The notes beneath the pieces are model-generated. The model worked only from the letters and a program-made list of their open reading frames with translations. It made no database searches and was not told where the DNA came from. Of a DNA stretch of 43,424 nt, positions 34,544 to 42,927 are shown piece by piece. Made by a program: the position numbers and the translations under genes. Source of the stretch: Actinomycetes bacterium. GTDB lineage: Bacteria > Actinomycetota > Acidimicrobiia > Acidimicrobiales > Acidimicrobiaceae. Location: the NCBI GenBank assembly GCA_021799875.1, contig JAJYZP010000012.1, positions 1 through 43,424 on the forward strand. Reading direction: 5' to 3'. Positions within the stretch are counted from its first letter, which is position 1. Each line of letters starts with the position of its first letter.

Positions 34544-36400
34544 CTACTTGGTAAAGTACCAGTTCTCAGGCAGCAGGTACTGATAGGGACTCTGAGGAGT
34601 CGCACCTTGAAGGTTCGACTTGATCTCGGAGAGCTGGTAGTCCTGCTCTGGCTGGTAGATCACGGGCAAGTTTTTGACGAGATAGTCCTGGTAGGCGTTG
34701 AGCGCCTTCTGAGGATTCGAACTCGTCTCCACCGCTGCGATCAAGCTGTTGGCAGTTGCATTGTTGTAGCTTCCGAAGTTCGCACCTGCTCCTTGGGCGA
34801 ACAGCGTCTCACCTGAGGGGTAGTAGTCCGGAGAGTAGCTCCAGCCACCGCCCCAGTTTGCGACCTCCCACTTGCACGAAGGTGCTGTCGAGGCACACGG
34901 AGTCGCATTGGAGATCACACTGTTGAACGGTGCGACCGAAAGCGAGATCTGGATTCCAGCGCTCGCAGCTGCTGACTTATATGCCTGCATCTCCTGCGAG
35001 ACCGCTGCGAGTCCTGATAGGTACTGGAGCGAGATCGCAAACTTCTGACCCTTAGTGACGCCGGTACCGCACTGCGTCGCACCGGAGCCCGGCTTGGCAC
35101 AGAAGGCCGCTCCTGAAGCAGGGATCTTCCATCCATGAGAGGTGAGGAGCTTCCTCGCTTCTGATATGGAGTAGTTATAGACGCCCTTTTTCGAGAGGTT
35201 ATCTGCAAATGGGTTCGCAGGAGCCACTGGGACCGGACCGTGCGTTGGGACGGCTAAGCCCTTCCAGAAGCTCTTGATCCATGCGGTTTGATCGACCAGA
35301 TCCTCAAGAGCTTGGCGAGCATAGAGCTGTTGAAAGATCGGCCCGACCGTTGGATTGTTGAAGTTGATAGACATGTAATCGAAGCCGAAGAGGAGCCACG
35401 GTGCAAAGTTATATCCCTGTGCCGCGATGCGACTCTTCTGAGGGAGGTCTGAAACCGGGATGTAGCCATAGGTCAGCTGGTTTCCTTGTTGCAAGACATT
35501 GTATTCTGCTGCATCAGAGGAGAACGGTAGCTCGACGAACTTCGAGAGTGTCGGCTTGATCGGCCCAGAATAAGAGTGGTTCGGTACGAAGACCGCCTTG
35601 CCCTGGGTTGTAAAGCTCTGTAAGACCCATGGTCCGTCTACCACCTGCCACAGAGGATTGCTTCCGTAGGTGTTGAGATCACTCGCCTGGGTATTGAGGA
35701 ACTTATAGACGGCCACTGCACCTGCTGGAGTAAGATCTGGCGCAGTTGTCGACGTCTCTGAAGGCGTCGGAGCCGTGGCCGATGTCTTGTCCCAGGCCAT
35801 TGGAATTGGGGTGAGCTGAGAGAGCTCATTGTAGAGGAACCAGTTCGGGTTGTACGCCTTGGTCAATTGAAAAACCACGGTCTCAGGACCCGTCTGCTTG
35901 TACGATGCTACGTTGTCCGGAAAAGCTCCTGGAGTGTACGAGGCCCAGATCGTCTTGTTCGCCTTGAGAAGGTTCATCCAAAAGATGAGGTCACGGGCAT
36001 CGACGGTCGTCCCATTTGACCACTTCCAACCCTTCATCTTGATGGTGATCGTTTTATCCCCATTGGAGAAGACCGGTGGATACGCAAGCGACTGCTTGTA
36101 GTTGATCTCGGCCTTCGCTCCGTTGCCGAAGAAGTAGAGGTTGCGAAACATCAGGATCTGAAAGTTGTAGAGGTTCACATTCGTGAAGACAGATTGGTTG
36201 ATGAATGGGAAGATATACGTTGGAGCGGAGCCTGGTTGCTCCGCAAAATACGCAGTCCCGCCCTTGACCTTGACGCTATGCGCGTGTCCGGTCGAAGCGC
36301 TTGCGCTTTGACTCACTGCGCCGACGGACGAGATGACAGCTAGCCCTGACGCAGCTAGACCTAGCATCACCTTCCGAGCCAGCGATGACATAGATTGCAC
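34544..36400 (-). CDS. ABC transporter substrate-binding protein, family 5 (peptide/nickel type)
   Basis: A 618-residue extracellular solute-binding protein of the oligopeptide/dipeptide type. It has an N-terminal signal peptide (about 1-36, ending SQSASAS) and the family pattern of YKQSLAYPPVFSNGD, MKGWKWSNGTTVDARDLIF and ARQALEDLVDQTAWI. Unlike most Gram-positive binding proteins it has no lipobox cysteine, so it would be free or held otherwise. No permease or ATPase gene accompanies it in the window. The GTG start at 36400 has AGGAGGGG at 10 bases. It likely captures the substrate, perhaps a peptide or amine conjugate, for the downstream hydrolases; this is inference from position. Confidence 0.92.
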   Translation of the reverse strand: MQSMSSLARKVMLGLAASGLAVISSVGAVSQSASASTGHAHSVKVKGGTAYFAEQPGSAPTYIFPFINQSVFTNVNLYNFQILMFRNLYFFGNGAKAEINYKQSLAYPPVFSNGDKTITIKMKGWKWSNGTTVDARDLIFWMNLLKANKTIWASYTPGAFPDNVASYKQTGPETVVFQLTKAYNPNWFLYNELSQLTPIPMAWDKTSATAPTPSETSTTAPDLTPAGAVAVYKFLNTQASDLNTYGSNPLWQVVDGPWVLQSFTTQGKAVFVPNHSYSGPIKPTLSKFVELPFSSDAAEYNVLQQGNQLTYGYIPVSDLPQKSRIAAQGYNFAPWLLFGFDYMSINFNNPTVGPIFQQLYARQALEDLVDQTAWIKSFWKGLAVPTHGPVPVAPANPFADNLSKKGVYNYSISEARKLLTSHGWKIPASGAAFCAKPGSGATQCGTGVTKGQKFAISLQYLSGLAAVSQEMQAYKSAAASAGIQISLSVAPFNSVISNATPCASTAPSCKWEVANWGGGWSYSPDYYPSGETLFAQGAGANFGSYNNATANSLIAAVETSSNPQKALNAYQDYLVKNLPVIYQPEQDYQLSEIKSNLQGATPQSPYQYLLPENWYFTK

Positions 36401-36921
36401 GAGTGAAACCCCTCCTCCTCCCTCTCCCTCAATCGGAACTCCCGATGAAAGACGATGGTGGAGTCACTGTACACGACAGGACGAAGACGATGAGGCAAAA
36501 CTTACAGAAATTGACAAAACCGTAACTCATCTGATTCTCAGTTTTCTTCCTGCTAGTTTTATACTCCTGTTCAGGGTCTGTTCAGATTCAGTGGTCCCTC
36601 AAAGAGTTAAAGTGTTCAGATGTCGGCTCAGAGGCTGCAAGCTCGACCGCGCTCTCTTGCAGCAGTTCGATCGGACCTCTGATGTAGCCCTGTTGTCGTC
36701 GATGCAACCATCACTCGCGTCGCTGATTCCACAGGTGCGAAGCCGTACCAAACCTCCCAAGAGACCACAACTCGTACTGCAAAGATGATTTTGGATAGAC
36801 TTGCAGAGCGATACCCTTTTTGGGTAACTCGGACTCTAGCTCAATGCCTTTCTGGCCGTTGTAGTAGAAGGACCGAGCTGTGCGTCTTGTGACGTGATGT
36901 GCTCACGTGAGGAGGGGTGTC
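36401..36921. other. Divergent promoter region with direct repeats
   Basis: About 520 bases between the solute-binding protein gene and the GGDEF/EAL gene. It has 11-nt direct repeats (36569-36590), a further TGTTCAG at 36613, TTGACA at 36511-36516, and TATACT at 36560-36565. No small gene is supported. Confidence 0.45.
36569..36590. promoter_or_regulatory. PHO-box-like 11-nt direct repeats
   Basis: GTTCAGGGTCT (36569-36579) is followed immediately by GTTCAGATTCA (36580-36590); a third GTTCAG lies at 36614-36619. Adjacent 11-nt direct repeats starting GTTCA are the pattern bound by actinobacterial PhoP and other OmpR-type regulators. The site could control either divergent gene. Confidence 0.45.
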
Positions 36922-39567
36922 ATGACGTCAGTCGAGGATCATGCGGTAAGGCTGCGTGACTCATCGGTGACGCAGCTCTCGGTATCCCTTGAGGAGGAGG
37001 TCCCGCCGCTCGAGATGCTCGCTATGGCTCTTCGCGACCTCGTTCAGGGTGGTCCATTCTTTTCGAGTGCAGTTCTGCAGGAAAATGTCACCTGGTCGAC
37101 TATTTCGGTCGTTGCATCGAGCGGAGAAGACTGTGAGTCGCTTCGAGACGCCCTCCTAGGTGAGCGGCCGAGGCCATGGGAGTCCGTTCGCGTGCTCGCT
37201 CTCCAGCGAAGCTTTCTCTGCAATCCTTCAGAGGTCGTCTATGGTCCCGTGCCGATGGCCTTGCGTGAGCACGTGCGGTGTCTCGTGGTACCTATCGGTA
37301 GCGGCCCTCGAGGACGCTCGGCCTTGGTGCTCTTTCAACGAGTGCTACCAGAACAGAGTGATGATATCAAGAGCGAGTTCAGATCACTCGAAGAGGTCAG
37401 TCGGATGGTGTCTCGTGTGCTAGAGCGACTGGACGCTGAGGCACTACACAAGACGTTACGCCGACGAGTCTTGATTACGGAGAGCCTCACCAGCGCTCTC
37501 GCCGACATCTCTATCTCGCTTGAGTCCTGGCTTTCTCTCGTAGCTCGTTGCACCCTCGATGTCGTTCCGTGCGGGGAGGTTCGGCTCGTCTTTCGCGAAG
37601 GTGACGTAGTGATCCTCGTGACAGCACGAGTCGGCGAAGAAACTCTCGTAGAGAGTAATACTTTTGTACCCCCCGGCCTTGCGGATTACGTCGTGCGATC
37701 GGGCCGGGATGTCCTAGCGGGTAGCTTGCGGTTCGGATTCGTGGAGCCGCGCGAAGCGCAGCAGTTAGCCTCGGCTCGACACCGTTCCCAATCGGTGGTA
37801 GTGACACCCCTTCGAGAGGCTAATGGAAGTGTCTGGGGGGGCATCGGAGCGCTCGACCGCAACTTCTGTCACTTCGATCGAGAGTCGCTCAACGCACTGC
37901 GCGAGGTGGCACAGGTCGCATCTGCGGGAATTCGGTACCGATCATCTCACCTCTTTGGTCTCATGGAAGCCGACCGTAATCGTTCCCTAGCGAAGGCGCT
38001 CGACCAGATCGGCGATGGAGTAGTCATTGTTGGTCCTGCACAGCACTTGGTCTACGCCAATCAGACCGCCCTCGAACTCTTTGGCTACACCTTGGAAGAG
38101 ATCACGGTCATCCCATCTATGCAGCTGATCGACGAGCAAGATCGGGACAAACTACTGAAAGGCGAACTCTACGATGCCCTCAATCGAGGAGAGAAAATTG
38201 AGATAGATCTCTTGAGTGTTCGCAAGTCCGGAGAGGTCGAGATCGACCATCTCACGTCCGCCCTTTCGAGACGTGGATTCGTCAATCGTGTCGATCGTTA
38301 TCTCAGCGAACATCGCGATCAGAACTTGTACCTCTCGCTGATCTACGTGGACCTCAATGGGTTCAAAGCAGTGAACGACTCCTACGGGCACGCTGCTGGC
38401 GATGAACTACTGCGCGTTGTGGCTCATCGGCTGAGAGGTGGTTTGAAAGATGCTGATCTACTCGCTCGTCTCGGTGGTGATGAGTTCGTGGTGGCGCTCG
38501 TCAATCTCGCCTCTGCTCGAGACGGTCATGCGGTAGCGAAGCGTCTCGAGCAGAGGTTGAACTCGAGCGAAGTAGTCATCGATGGTCATCAAATCTTTAT
38601 CACTGCTTCCCTCGGCGTAGCCTCGTCGAGAGTGGCATCTGCAGATATCGATCTCCTCGTGCACCGCGCAGACCAAGCCATGTATCGCGTCAAACACGGT
38701 CGCAAGGTTACGACTTTACCGAGCAAGCAGGCTCAGATCGATTCTCGTCTCGCAGAAGACCTCAGCCACGCTCTTAACTCCAAGAGTCGAATGCGTTCTC
38801 ACTTACTCCCAAGAGCTCGCGAGATCATCTCGATTGCCGACCGTAGTTCGTTGGGGTACCTCTTCTCCGTGGAGTGGAATCATCCACAATACGGCCCGAT
38901 ACCACTCGAGAGACTGCTTCGTTTCACTTCGGTCTCACCCCTTGCAACGAGATTGGACCGACTCGCGACTAACGCTATCTGGTCATTTCTCGAAAACGAA
39001 GCTCGCCTGACGAACGAGCTGCTAGCAGAGATCTTCGTACCGCTTCAGCTTGAGAGCCTCGGCGATGTCGGTTTCACTCGATCACTAGGCCGCTCATTGC
39101 AACGACTACAAGCTTCGAGCAGGTGCACGGTAACTCTGCTCGTGAGTGGTTCGATCGACGATCGACCCGTTGAGAACCTGAAGTTCATCCGAACCTGTTC
39201 CATGCTGATCCAAAGTGGTGTGCAGATCGGTCTAGCAAGCCCTTTCTTGCTTCCGCACTTCTTGAACTCGCTCGACGCAGTTCCCCTCAGTTGGATTCAA
39301 GTGACTTGGAATGCATTTCAATCGATGAGCGCCAGCACGAGGAGAGACTTCCTTCGAGGTCTCGCCTCGGCGCTGTCGAGTATCAAAGTGCGGCTCTTTG
39401 TTATCGACGTCCCGCCAGGCCAAGAGGACCTTCTGCTATCAATCGGGGTTAGCGCCCTCGTCTCGAGCGCCGCTTCAAGTGAGGGAGCCGCCGAGGGGCC
39501 GTACACGCGGCAGCCACTCGAACAAGAACGACCTCAATCCGAAGCGTCTCCGCCTCTTGTGGAGTGA
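36922..39567 (+). CDS. GAF-PAS-GGDEF protein with degenerate EAL domain
   Basis: An 881-residue signalling protein. A GAF-like N-terminus (about 20-145), a second GAF (about 165-335), a PAS domain (about 350-435, YANQTALELFGYTLEEI), a GGDEF domain (about 440-590, ARLGGDEFVV at 515-524) and a C-terminal EAL-like domain (about 600-850). The GGDEF loop is intact, but the RxxD inhibitory site reads KDAD. In the EAL-like part, LGYLFSVEWNHPQYG replaces the usual GxEALLRWxHPxxG, so the signature glutamate is lost and phosphodiesterase activity is unlikely; it may bind cyclic di-GMP instead. The ATG at 36922 follows GGAGGGG; GTG 36907 is too early. No membrane helix. Confidence 0.9.
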   Translation: MTSVEDHAVRLRDSSVTQLSVSLEEEVPPLEMLAMALRDLVQGGPFFSSAVLQENVTWSTISVVASSGEDCESLRDALLGERPRPWESVRVLALQRSFLCNPSEVVYGPVPMALREHVRCLVVPIGSGPRGRSALVLFQRVLPEQSDDIKSEFRSLEEVSRMVSRVLERLDAEALHKTLRRRVLITESLTSALADISISLESWLSLVARCTLDVVPCGEVRLVFREGDVVILVTARVGEETLVESNTFVPPGLADYVVRSGRDVLAGSLRFGFVEPREAQQLASARHRSQSVVVTPLREANGSVWGGIGALDRNFCHFDRESLNALREVAQVASAGIRYRSSHLFGLMEADRNRSLAKALDQIGDGVVIVGPAQHLVYANQTALELFGYTLEEITVIPSMQLIDEQDRDKLLKGELYDALNRGEKIEIDLLSVRKSGEVEIDHLTSALSRRGFVNRVDRYLSEHRDQNLYLSLIYVDLNGFKAVNDSYGHAAGDELLRVVAHRLRGGLKDADLLARLGGDEFVVALVNLASARDGHAVAKRLEQRLNSSEVVIDGHQIFITASLGVASSRVASADIDLLVHRADQAMYRVKHGRKVTTLPSKQAQIDSRLAEDLSHALNSKSRMRSHLLPRAREIISIADRSSLGYLFSVEWNHPQYGPIPLERLLRFTSVSPLATRLDRLATNAIWSFLENEARLTNELLAEIFVPLQLESLGDVGFTRSLGRSLQRLQASSRCTVTLLVSGSIDDRPVENLKFIRTCSMLIQSGVQIGLASPFLLPHFLNSLDAVPLSWIQVTWNAFQSMSASTRRDFLRGLASALSSIKVRLFVIDVPPGQEDLLLSIGVSALVSSAASSEGAAEGPYTRQPLEQERPQSEASPPLVE

Positions 39568-39574
39568 GAGTCCA

Positions 39575-40183
39575 CTACGACAGCACCGGCGGTCCAGTTC
39601 GTCCTCTCTTGAGTTCAGAGAAACGAGGATTGAGAGCAAGAGCACGAACATGGTCAAAGAGCTCACCCGCCTCCTCTCCTCTCACGTGTTCGGTCACAAT
39701 AGGGCCGAAGACTCCGATCGTCGACGAGAGCTGCAGCACTGGAGATCCTGTAGAGGGGCCTGAAAGTGATAGGCCAATGTTGTGGTAGTGCTGAACGAGT
39801 TCATCGAGGCTCGCATCGTGCAGCGCAGCTACTGCGGATTCCGCACCAGCCTCTTCGAGCGCTCTGGCCAACTCTTCATCGCTCGGAACGACCTGATTGT
39901 AGTGATACGAGGTGCCGATCGTGGTGTAGAAACGAGCGATCTCTTGGAAGTGATCCTGAGATGCCAGCTGAGCGATGGCCCGGAGCGCCTTGAAGGACTG
40001 GGCGAGCGGAATCTTGAAAGATTCGGGCACATCGCCGTTATTGAGCAAGAAGAGAGAGAGTGGTACCCACTTGACCGAGAGACTTCGTACTGACGCCGCT
40101 TCAACTAACCAACGGGAGGTGAGCCAGGTCCACGGACAGGCGGGGTCGAAGTAAAAGGTGATCTCGATGGTTGCCTCTTGCAC
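39575..40183 (-). CDS. DsbA-fold protein, mycothiol-dependent nitroreductase (Rv2466c) homologue
   Basis: A 202-residue thioredoxin/DsbA-fold protein. FDPACPWTWLTSRW (13-26) and the C-terminal RGEEAGELFDHV...PRFSELKRGRTGPP match the Mycobacterium Rv2466c family, which uses mycothiol and activates nitro compounds. The cis-proline loop is GSPVLQL. In Rv2466c the active site is CPWC; here it is CPWT (Cys16-Thr19), so the resolving cysteine is missing and a monothiol mechanism is expected. The GTG start has AAAAAGGAG about 7 bases before it. It is cytoplasmic, as there is no signal peptide. It converges with the GGDEF/EAL gene with 7 bases between stops. Confidence 0.88.
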   Translation of the reverse strand: MQEATIEITFYFDPACPWTWLTSRWLVEAASVRSLSVKWVPLSLFLLNNGDVPESFKIPLAQSFKALRAIAQLASQDHFQEIARFYTTIGTSYHYNQVVPSDEELARALEEAGAESAVAALHDASLDELVQHYHNIGLSLSGPSTGSPVLQLSSTIGVFGPIVTEHVRGEEAGELFDHVRALALNPRFSELKRGRTGPPVLS

Positions 40184-40603
40184 GGTGGGACTCCTTTTTA
40201 GCTCCTTGGGTCACAGCACTCCTGCTCACACTGCTCGCAACTGCGAAAAACACTGCCGTTCCAGCCTTGTCGTACTGCAACAGGTAGCCTACTGGACCGG
40301 CACGATCCAAGAGCCTGAGACGAGCGCTCAGACTCCATCCGACCTGTCGAGTCGCGGAGACTTCTTCGGCCGTATCGACGCAAAGAGCTTGTCGCAGCGT
40401 GGGCGACGCTCTCTGTTTGGATCGCTCCCTCACCTCTCTCGGACTGAGCAGCGTCGGAGTATCTGAGGACCAACAGATGATCATTGACGCGGCGCACCTG
40501 CAGCGCCGTCCGTGGTGGCAGGAAGGTCTTAGGAGGCCGCTCGGATGCTCTACCAACACTGTCGTAATCTTGGGTGAGCACTGCGTCGGGTAGAGTCGGC
40601 ACT
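40184..40603 (-). pseudogene. Coding-like region with inconsistent frame, possible decayed gene
   Basis: No clean gene fits these 420 bases. On the minus strand, one frame (40614-40198, TTG start) ends with a stop 14 bases before the nitroreductase start and gives a cysteine-rich end (SCEQCEQECC). A second frame gives a protein-like middle part (EEVSATRQVGWSLSARLRLL...GPVGYLLQYDKAGTA). Hand counts of codon-position composition favour the first frame early and the second frame in the middle. One inserted T at the TTTTT run (about 40243-40247) would join the middle to the Cys-rich end. A frameshifted or decaying gene is possible; chance is not excluded. Confidence 0.25.
40591..40596 (+). promoter_or_regulatory. 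-10 box of a leaderless promoter (AlaX-like gene)
   Basis: TAGAGT is followed by 7 bases and then the ATG at 40604, so transcription should begin at or beside the start codon. There is no Shine-Dalgarno sequence. A TTGGG lies around the -35 position. Confidence 0.5.
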
Positions 40604-41353
40604 ATGGAGAGCAACTATTCCACGGAACATCGACACGGTCGGACGACACGTCTTGAACTCGACTCGCAAGAGCTCATGGACTTTGAAGCGGTCGTTCTCG
40701 ATGCAGATCGGGAAGGGATCGTGCTCGATCGTTCCGCCTTCTATCCCGGTGGCGGTGGTCAACCGCCAGACATGGGGGCGCTCTCTTACCATGGAGTCCT
40801 AACCCGCATTGTTGGGGTGAGGAAGACCGACGACCTCGTCCTCGTTCCCCACGACGATGATCCTCTCCCGACGCCAGGTACGGTCGTCACAGGAGTGATT
40901 GACGAAGGACGACGTCGAGAGCTGATGAGGACACACTCTGCGCTTCACCTTCTTTCAGGGGTTGTTTTTCGAGACTTCGGAGCGCTCGTCACGGGTGGCA
41001 ACATGGATCCTCTCAGTGCGCGTCTCGACTTCAATCTCTCGGAGGTTCCCCCTGGATTTAAAGATGACCTCGAAGCACTCTGTAACGTCGAAGTCGCGAA
41101 CGATCGAGCGATTTCAGTGCAGAACCTCTCTCGGGCCGAGGCCTTTGCGTTGCCAGACATTATCCGAACGGCCACAGATCTCGTGCCCAAACACCTCGAA
41201 GTCGTACGAATCGTTGATATCGAAGGGCTCGACTGCCAAGCAGATGGTGGGACGCACGTACAGTCGACCGCTCAGATTGGTCCTCTTCGGGTTCTCAAGG
41301 TAGAAAACAAGGGGAAGGGCTTCCGTCGAGTTCGTATTGCATTGACGCCGTAG
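40604..41353 (+). CDS. Alanyl-tRNA editing protein (AlaX-like)
   Basis: A 249-residue stand-alone homologue of the alanyl-tRNA synthetase editing domain, which hydrolyses mischarged Ser- or Gly-tRNA(Ala). AFYPGGGGQPPD (45-56) is the family hallmark; zinc ligands are RTHSALHLLSG (His111, His115) and CQADGGTHV (Cys211, His218). It has the length of the medium AlaX form, with an N-terminal beta domain. The ATG at 40604 is preferred: it lies 7 bases after a TAGAGT -10 box, and the residues from it align with the usual N-terminus. The first codons (40574) upstream are a frame extension. Confidence 0.92.
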   Translation: MESNYSTEHRHGRTTRLELDSQELMDFEAVVLDADREGIVLDRSAFYPGGGGQPPDMGALSYHGVLTRIVGVRKTDDLVLVPHDDDPLPTPGTVVTGVIDEGRRRELMRTHSALHLLSGVVFRDFGALVTGGNMDPLSARLDFNLSEVPPGFKDDLEALCNVEVANDRAISVQNLSRAEAFALPDIIRTATDLVPKHLEVVRIVDIEGLDCQADGGTHVQSTAQIGPLRVLKVENKGKGFRRVRIALTP

Positions 41354-41798
41354 CTCGGTCCTCCAAAGGTGGCAGAGTCGCCAACTGACAACCGTTGTCG
41401 CCCTCGTGGTCAATCAAGTACCACGTTGGAGTAGGATCGTCTCGTTCGGGGAGACTAACCGGTGCGGTGGCGCTACTTGCAAAAGTTGAGATCAAAAAGA
41501 ACTACCACGGTCTTCCCCGCATCGGGCGCTCGCTTGGCGCCCAGTGTCTACCTCGCTCCATGCTGCTGAGGTAGTCATTCGTCGTGTATCGAGCGCACCA
41601 CAGAGTCCGAGAAGATGGACCAGCGTTGCACAACGCCTACCTCCTGCCGACCGTAACGAATCGAGGTGCTACTCTGGCAGCATCAGAGGGGGTCCAATGG
41701 CGGCTGTTGCGAGCAACGGAAGGCGCTAGCGACAGTAGTCGTGTTGTGCGTCGACCCGAGGGGGATCGCAACGGCCGCCCCACAGAAGGTGGAGGCAG
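41354..41798. other. Intergenic region upstream of rpe
   Basis: About 445 bases. TACTCT (about 41671-41676) is a possible -10 box for rpe. GAGGGGG before an ATG at 41697 opens only a 10-codon frame, MAAVASNGRR. Several overlapping frames exist but none has coding character or a recognisable product. Confidence 0.35.
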
Positions 41799-42476
41799 AT
41801 GCACCGAGAGATCCAGATCGTTCCGTCGGTTCTTCCAGCAAACCTAGCGGCCCTTGGAGAAGAGGTTGAGCGGCTCGAGGAGGCCGGCGTCGATAAGATT
41901 CAATTTGACGTCATGGACGGTCACTTCGTACCAAATCTGACCTTCGGTGCCGACGTCATTGCGAGCACGAGAAAGTACTCGTCCCTACCCTTTGAGGCTC
42001 ACCTCATGATTCAAGAGCCGGAACGTACATTTGAACAGTACCTAGCGGCCGGCTGTGATCTCATCATTGTGCACGCCGAATCAACTCTGCACCTCGACCG
42101 TACACTAACGGCGATCCGCGCGGCAGGGGGACGTGTTGGCGTGGCTCTTAATCCCTCTACGCCTGAAGATGCTTTGAAGTACGTGTATCACCTCGTCGAC
42201 TTGATCTTGGTTATGACAGTGAATCCAGGGTTTGGCGGACAGCAGTTCCTACCCGAGATGAAGCGCAAAGTTGCCTCGGTGGCGACCATGCGTCAGAGTG
42301 CTGCGATCGATATCGAGGTCGACGGAGGGATATCGGCGCAAACGGTCAGCGAGATAGTAGCTGCCGGTGCGAACCACCTCGTAGCAGGTTCGGCACTCTT
42401 TCGTCACCCCGCGGGTCTGAAGGCGGCCGTTTCTGAGATGAGATCCTTGGCTATCACCGCCCAAGGGAACTCCTAG
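41799..42476 (+). CDS. rpe: Ribulose-phosphate 3-epimerase
   Basis: A 225-residue TIM-barrel enzyme that interconverts ribulose 5-phosphate and xylulose 5-phosphate in the pentose phosphate pathway. IVPSVLPANLA (Ser10), FDVMDGHFVPN, EAHLMI, VMTVNPGFGGQQF (phosphate and metal site) and IDIEVDGGI are all present and correctly ordered. The length is normal. The ATG has GGAGG only 3 bases before it, closer than ideal, but the N-terminus fits the family. The neighbours (AlaX-like before, sulfurtransferase after) are separated by about 450 bases on each side, so it is probably its own transcription unit. Confidence 0.95.
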   Translation: MHREIQIVPSVLPANLAALGEEVERLEEAGVDKIQFDVMDGHFVPNLTFGADVIASTRKYSSLPFEAHLMIQEPERTFEQYLAAGCDLIIVHAESTLHLDRTLTAIRAAGGRVGVALNPSTPEDALKYVYHLVDLILVMTVNPGFGGQQFLPEMKRKVASVATMRQSAAIDIEVDGGISAQTVSEIVAAGANHLVAGSALFRHPAGLKAAVSEMRSLAITAQGNS

Positions 42477-42927
42477 CTATACGTAGGGCAATCGAGTCGA
42501 CTTCGAGCGTAGGTATGGATGCGGCAGAGAACTCCTTCAGCTGCCCCATGTTGACCTGCCTTCGCTCGTACAGCAGCGTCGGTCTCTTTGGCGGCGTTCT
42601 CGACATGCCGCTTCAGTCGAGCTAATGGGATAACGCTGCCTGATGAACAGGAGACTGACCTAAGAGTTCTTTCTCTCAGTGAGCTGTGGCAGTTCACCTA
42701 CGCGGGAGTCGTCTACTTGGCCATCGGAGTATACGGTTGAGAGATGTCCGGTTAGACCGAGACCGTGGCGGACCTGCGGTCGGATTTTCGGAGCTGAAAG
42801 AGTGCCTTAAAAGGGAGCAACTGTCGACTGTGCATCGCTCGCCGCCGCGAGAGCTCGAAGTCTCAACGAAGATCAATGGCCCTAAAGCGGTTGTAGCCAC
42901 ACTTCCGGTGAGTTAGGGTTCCATTGC
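42477..42927. other. Intergenic region with coding-like fragments
   Basis: About 450 bases. A plus-strand piece (about 42560-42738) reads ITLPDEQETDLRVLSLSE then LWQFTYAGVVYLAIGVYG and stops. A different plus frame (42686-42916) reads FSELKECLKREQLSTVH and has coding-like composition. Neither has a good start. They may be remains of one broken gene. Confidence 0.25.
42914..42919 (+). promoter_or_regulatory. -10 box of a near-leaderless promoter (sulfurtransferase)
   Basis: TAGGGT lies 8 bases before the ATG at 42928, with TTGTAG (42891-42896) at exactly 17 bases upstream as the -35 box. No Shine-Dalgarno sequence precedes the ATG. Confidence 0.5.
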
